From contig NMRA01000114.1 in assembly GCA_002633005.1 (NCBI GenBank), positions 666,306-701,811 on the forward strand: 35,506 nt of DNA. The letters run 5' to 3'. The notes below the pieces were generated by a model. It was not told the origin of the DNA, did not search any database, and worked only from the letters and a program-made list of their open reading frames with translations. Shown here piece after piece: positions 32,986 through 35,506 of this stretch. Numbering within the stretch: position 1 is the first letter of the stretch; each line of letters starts with the position of its first letter. The DNA comes from Phoronis australis. Taxonomy: Eukaryota > Phoronida > Phoronidae. The position numbers and the translations under genes are program-made.

Positions 32986-33285
32986 TTAGGGGGGCCCAGG
33001 GGGGTCGGGCCTCCCCCGCCCCCTTGGCTGCCGCAAAAAATAAAACAGTAAGAGCGTAGGCAAATGTTGAGTTTATTAATTAACCCCGGTAATTAAAATT
33101 AAAATTGAAATCTCCATGATAGCAAGTAACAGCATATGTTCACGAAAACAACAACGGATTTAAAACTTGACATGTTTCGGACCCCCCCGCCCCCTTGGCT
33201 GCCGCAAAAAAATAAAACAGTAAGAGCGTAGGCAAATGTTGAGTTTATTAATTAACCCCGGTAACTAAAATTAAAATTGAAATCC
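32985..33285. repeat. Transposon-end-like repeat, two direct copies of about 100 bp
   Basis: The block CCCCCGCCCCCTTGGCTGCC plus 'gcaaaaaataaaacagtaag' and about 60 further bases is at about 33013-33112 and again at about 33183-33284. It is preceded at 32981 by 'ggcagatttaggggggccca', a G-rich element-terminus style of sequence. Between the copies lies the inverted hammerhead-tail segment (33139-33181). Element family not assigned. Confidence 0.55.
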
Positions 33286-34085
33286 AGACCATTGCTTGTG
33301 TCGTACTTTGTTGACCTAATGTATGTCATGAATTGATTCATTTGTAAAAATGTCTTTCGTGAATTGTTTTTCGACCCGGGGATGCAATTACGAAATTTCT
33401 AGCGACCGGTAGAGATTAAAATTCGTAGCAGCCTGCGGGGACATTGCAATATGAATGAAAAATTACAATGAGTGTTGACCGAGTTAACGATTTTTTGTAC
33501 TGAACAGAGGGCCATAGCCCCCGTGGGTGTCTTTTTTCCTTTGTCACTGGCTCTCACAACGAAAATAAAAAAACGAACGCAAGGCAGATTCGGTTTCTAG
33601 TCCGTCTACAATCTCCATGTAGACAAACATCGTCGGCATCTATCATATAGACGAAGAACTCATGCCAGTTATATCTTATGTGTATAATTTTTTGTAATAA
33701 GCAATAATGATCAGTGTAGTTTTCACAGAATGGCAATTACCGGGATTTTCCGCATGTAAGTTCACCCGATGAAACGTCCATGGGCGTTTACTTGGTGTTA
33801 CAACTCCTGGTGTCAAGTGTCCAGATAGTGGGGCGTTTATTCGGAAAATTTCCTCATAAAAGTAGGACCAAGGGCGAGTCGCCTAAAGCTTCGTACGCAA
33901 AAAGTACGGGAGAGGCAAATTTGTATTTTAGGTTATGAACAGGTTAGGAGCGACTGAATGAATTATTAGACGGTCCATTTTTGGAAAGGAGCAATATGGC
34001 TGCTGCAANTTATGACTTCTGAGGATGGTGTTTAATAAATGACACCGAAACATGTCAAGTTTTAAATCCGTTGTTGTTTTCGTGA
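33139..34085. repeat. Inverted repeat pair, about 40 bp
   Basis: 33139-33181 ('ttcacgaaaacaacaacgga' onward to CATGTTTCGG) is the reverse complement of about 34045-34086 (CCGAAACATG to 'gttttcgtgaa'). The right arm is the 3' half of the hammerhead-like motif; the left arm lacks the CTGANGA half. The arms bracket about 860 bp of repeat sequence. Confidence 0.7.
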
Positions 34086-34825
34086 ATAAAATTGAAATCC
34101 AGACCATTGCTTGTGTCGTACTTTGTTGACCTAATGTATGTCATGAATTGATTCATTTGTAAAAACGTCTTTCGTGAATTGTTTTTCGACCCGGGGATGC
34201 AAATACGAAATTTCTGACGACCGGTAGAGATTAAAATTCGTAGCAGCCTGCGGGGACATTGCAATATGAATGAAAAATTACAATGAGTGTTGACCGAGTT
34301 AACGAGTTTTTTTGTACTGAACAGAGGGCCATAGCCCCGTGGGTGTCTTTTTTCTTTTGTCACTGGCTCTCACAACGAAAATCAAAAAACGAACGCAAGG
34401 CAGATTCGGCTTCTAGTCCGTCTACAATCTCCATGTAGACAAACATCGACGGCATCTATCATATAGACGAAGAACTCATGCCAGTTATATCTTATGTATA
34501 CAATTTTTTGTAATAAGCAATAATGATCAGTGTAGTTTTCACAGAATGGCAATTACCGGGATTTTCCGCAGATAAGTTCACCCGATGAAACGTCCATGGG
34601 CGTTTACTTGGTGTTACAACTTCTGGTGTCAAGTGTCCAGATAGTGGGGCCTTTATTCGGAAAATTTCCTCATAGAAGTAGGACCAAGGGCGATTCGTCT
34701 AAAGCTTCGTACGCAAAAAGTACGGGAGAAGCAATTTTTTTATTTTAGGTTATGAACAGGTTAGGAGCGACTGAATGAATTATTAGACGGTCCATTTTTG
34801 GAAAGGAGCAATATGGCTGCTACAA
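33273..34825. repeat. Direct repeat, about 735 bp, with a single N at the end of copy 1
   Basis: About 33273-34009 and 34089-34825 match with scattered substitutions and small indels, ending in AATATGGCTGCTGCAA versus AATATGGCTGCTACAA. An N at 34010 follows copy 1. Unlike the other N sites, 78 bases (34011-34088) lie between the N and the start of copy 2, and these hold the hammerhead-like motif. No open frame of recognisable type in either copy. Confidence 0.8.
34012..34063 (+). ncRNA. Hammerhead-ribozyme-like motif of Penelope type
   Basis: In order: ACTT, CTGAGGA (34019-34025, fits CUGANGA), an extra T, GGTGT, a 9-10 base loop, ACACC (stem II, five pairs), GAAAC (34047-34051), AT, GTC (34054-34056) and AAGT. 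ACTT pairs with AAGT as stem I (four pairs plus a G-U), and AC pairs with GT as a minimal stem III. This places every conserved core element in the right order, with predicted cleavage after C34056. The extra U after the core and the two-base stem III loop are departures from the consensus; minimal stem III hammerheads in Penelope-like elements are known and can act as dimers. It lies immediately beyond the N at 34010, so its 5' flank is uncertain. Confidence 0.5.
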
Positions 34826-34829
34826 ATTA

Positions 34830-35408
34830 GGCCACAAATGGCTTCAATGAAAACTTTCAAAATAGCCGTGTTTGTCACGCAAAATCAAAGCATACAAATT
34901 TAAAAAAGAATTTTCGAAGTTGTGTCTTTTCTTAAGTTCGATAGATTGATGTCAACAAGTGATAATGCTAAATTATTTAACGTATATAAATATGCATTTA
35001 TGCTTTTGACTCCGTGATAGCTTGCTGCACTCCCAAGTAGGCCCTAAGTTACATATTGTTCTTCTGTACAGTGGGCTTATGGCCTTTATTACAGAAATAG
35101 ATTGATTGAATTTCAAAACCGGAAAAAGCGGCAGACGACAACATTTTCCCTTTCTTCAGACTGAAGAGTTCCTGGATAAATAGTTATAGATTCAGTAAAA
35201 GATAATTTCTTATCTGCAAGTAGATAATTTCGTATTTTGAAAATTTTAACAAGTTTGTTTTCTGTGCAAAAAGGTTTCCTCGGACTTTTTCGAACCTTTT
35301 TATTGAAAGCACATTTTTAACCACGTGTTAGACGATATAGACTGCCTCAGAAATAAACCCTGGGCAAAACCCCTAAAGGTAATTGACAATAACTTGTTTC
35401 TTTTCTAC
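34830..35408. other. No gene recognised
   Basis: AT-rich, with no recognisable exon or clear repeat. If the candidate exon at 35409-35488 is real, this is its downstream intron on the minus strand. Confidence 0.35.
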
Positions 35409-35488
35409 CTGTTTTGCTGCTAATTTGTTTCCTCGAATGTCCGGGCTCTGTGCCCATGCCGACAGTCGCCACGGGTTCACCATAACGC
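35409..35488 (-). CDS. Candidate exon of an unidentified gene at the right edge
   Basis: On the minus strand AAATTTCCAG ends at 35489, then an ATG at 35483 opens 25 codons (MVNPWRLSAWAQSPDIRG then NKLAAKQ) that end exactly at AAACAG|GTAGAA. Acceptor, open frame in phase 0 and donor are consistent with a first coding exon or a small internal one. I do not recognise the product, and another minus-strand frame is also open across it, so chance cannot be excluded. The gene would continue at lower coordinates, but no partner exon was found. Confidence 0.3.
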
Positions 35489-35506
35489 CTGGAAATTTTG
35501 TGTGGG

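Overview
This is an animal nuclear genome window, probably from a marine invertebrate with high heterozygosity. It shows intron-rich genes, AT-rich introns, tRNA-derived SINEs, a non-LTR retrotransposon relic, a terminal-inverted-repeat DNA transposon, Penelope-type hammerhead-like motifs and near-identical sequence copies abutting single-N joins. The phylum cannot be fixed from the sequence alone.

Layout. (1) About 1-560 is a degenerate tandem repeat. (2) 2950-4821, minus strand, holds the first two coding exons of glycogen debranching enzyme (AGL); the rest of that gene runs off the left edge. (3) 4.8-8.6 kb has no recognised gene and several SINE-like copies. (4) 8667-8779 is a candidate promoter/first exon with an ETS site and an ATG at a possible splice donor. 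(5) 8938-12783 is a DNA transposon with 16-bp inverted termini and a 7-bp target duplication. (6) About 13.73-14.13 kb is a frameshifted non-LTR reverse-transcriptase tail. (7) 15326-19545, plus strand, is the splicing-factor-family gene YJU2B (CCDC130), with six exons recovered; only the exon supplying the start codon is unresolved. (8) 20748-24527, minus strand, is a divergent ADP/ATP-carrier-like gene. Its large exon appears twice, and the left copy lacks a first exon, probably because of the assembly. (9) 25657-28136, minus strand, is a second ADP/ATP carrier whose sequence is of plant/fungal type, with part of exon 2 lost at a one-base N. (10) 28.1-35.5 kb holds candidate promoters, tRNA-like repeats, direct and inverted repeats, a hammerhead-ribozyme-like motif and one unassigned candidate exon at the right edge.

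The two carrier genes lie head to tail on the minus strand but do not look like recent duplicates. The upstream one has plant/fungal signatures and an intact RRRMMM motif. The downstream one has an animal-type C-terminus but has lost the basic residue in all three PX[DE]XX[KR] motifs, the RRRMMM motif and much of the cytoplasmic salt-bridge network, while keeping an open frame. That carrier is the most interesting biology in the window. The chief technical caution is the set of single Ns (22022, 27120, 29275, 31515, 34010): four sit at junctions of direct repeats, so the apparent tandem duplications are probably unmerged alleles or contig overlaps.
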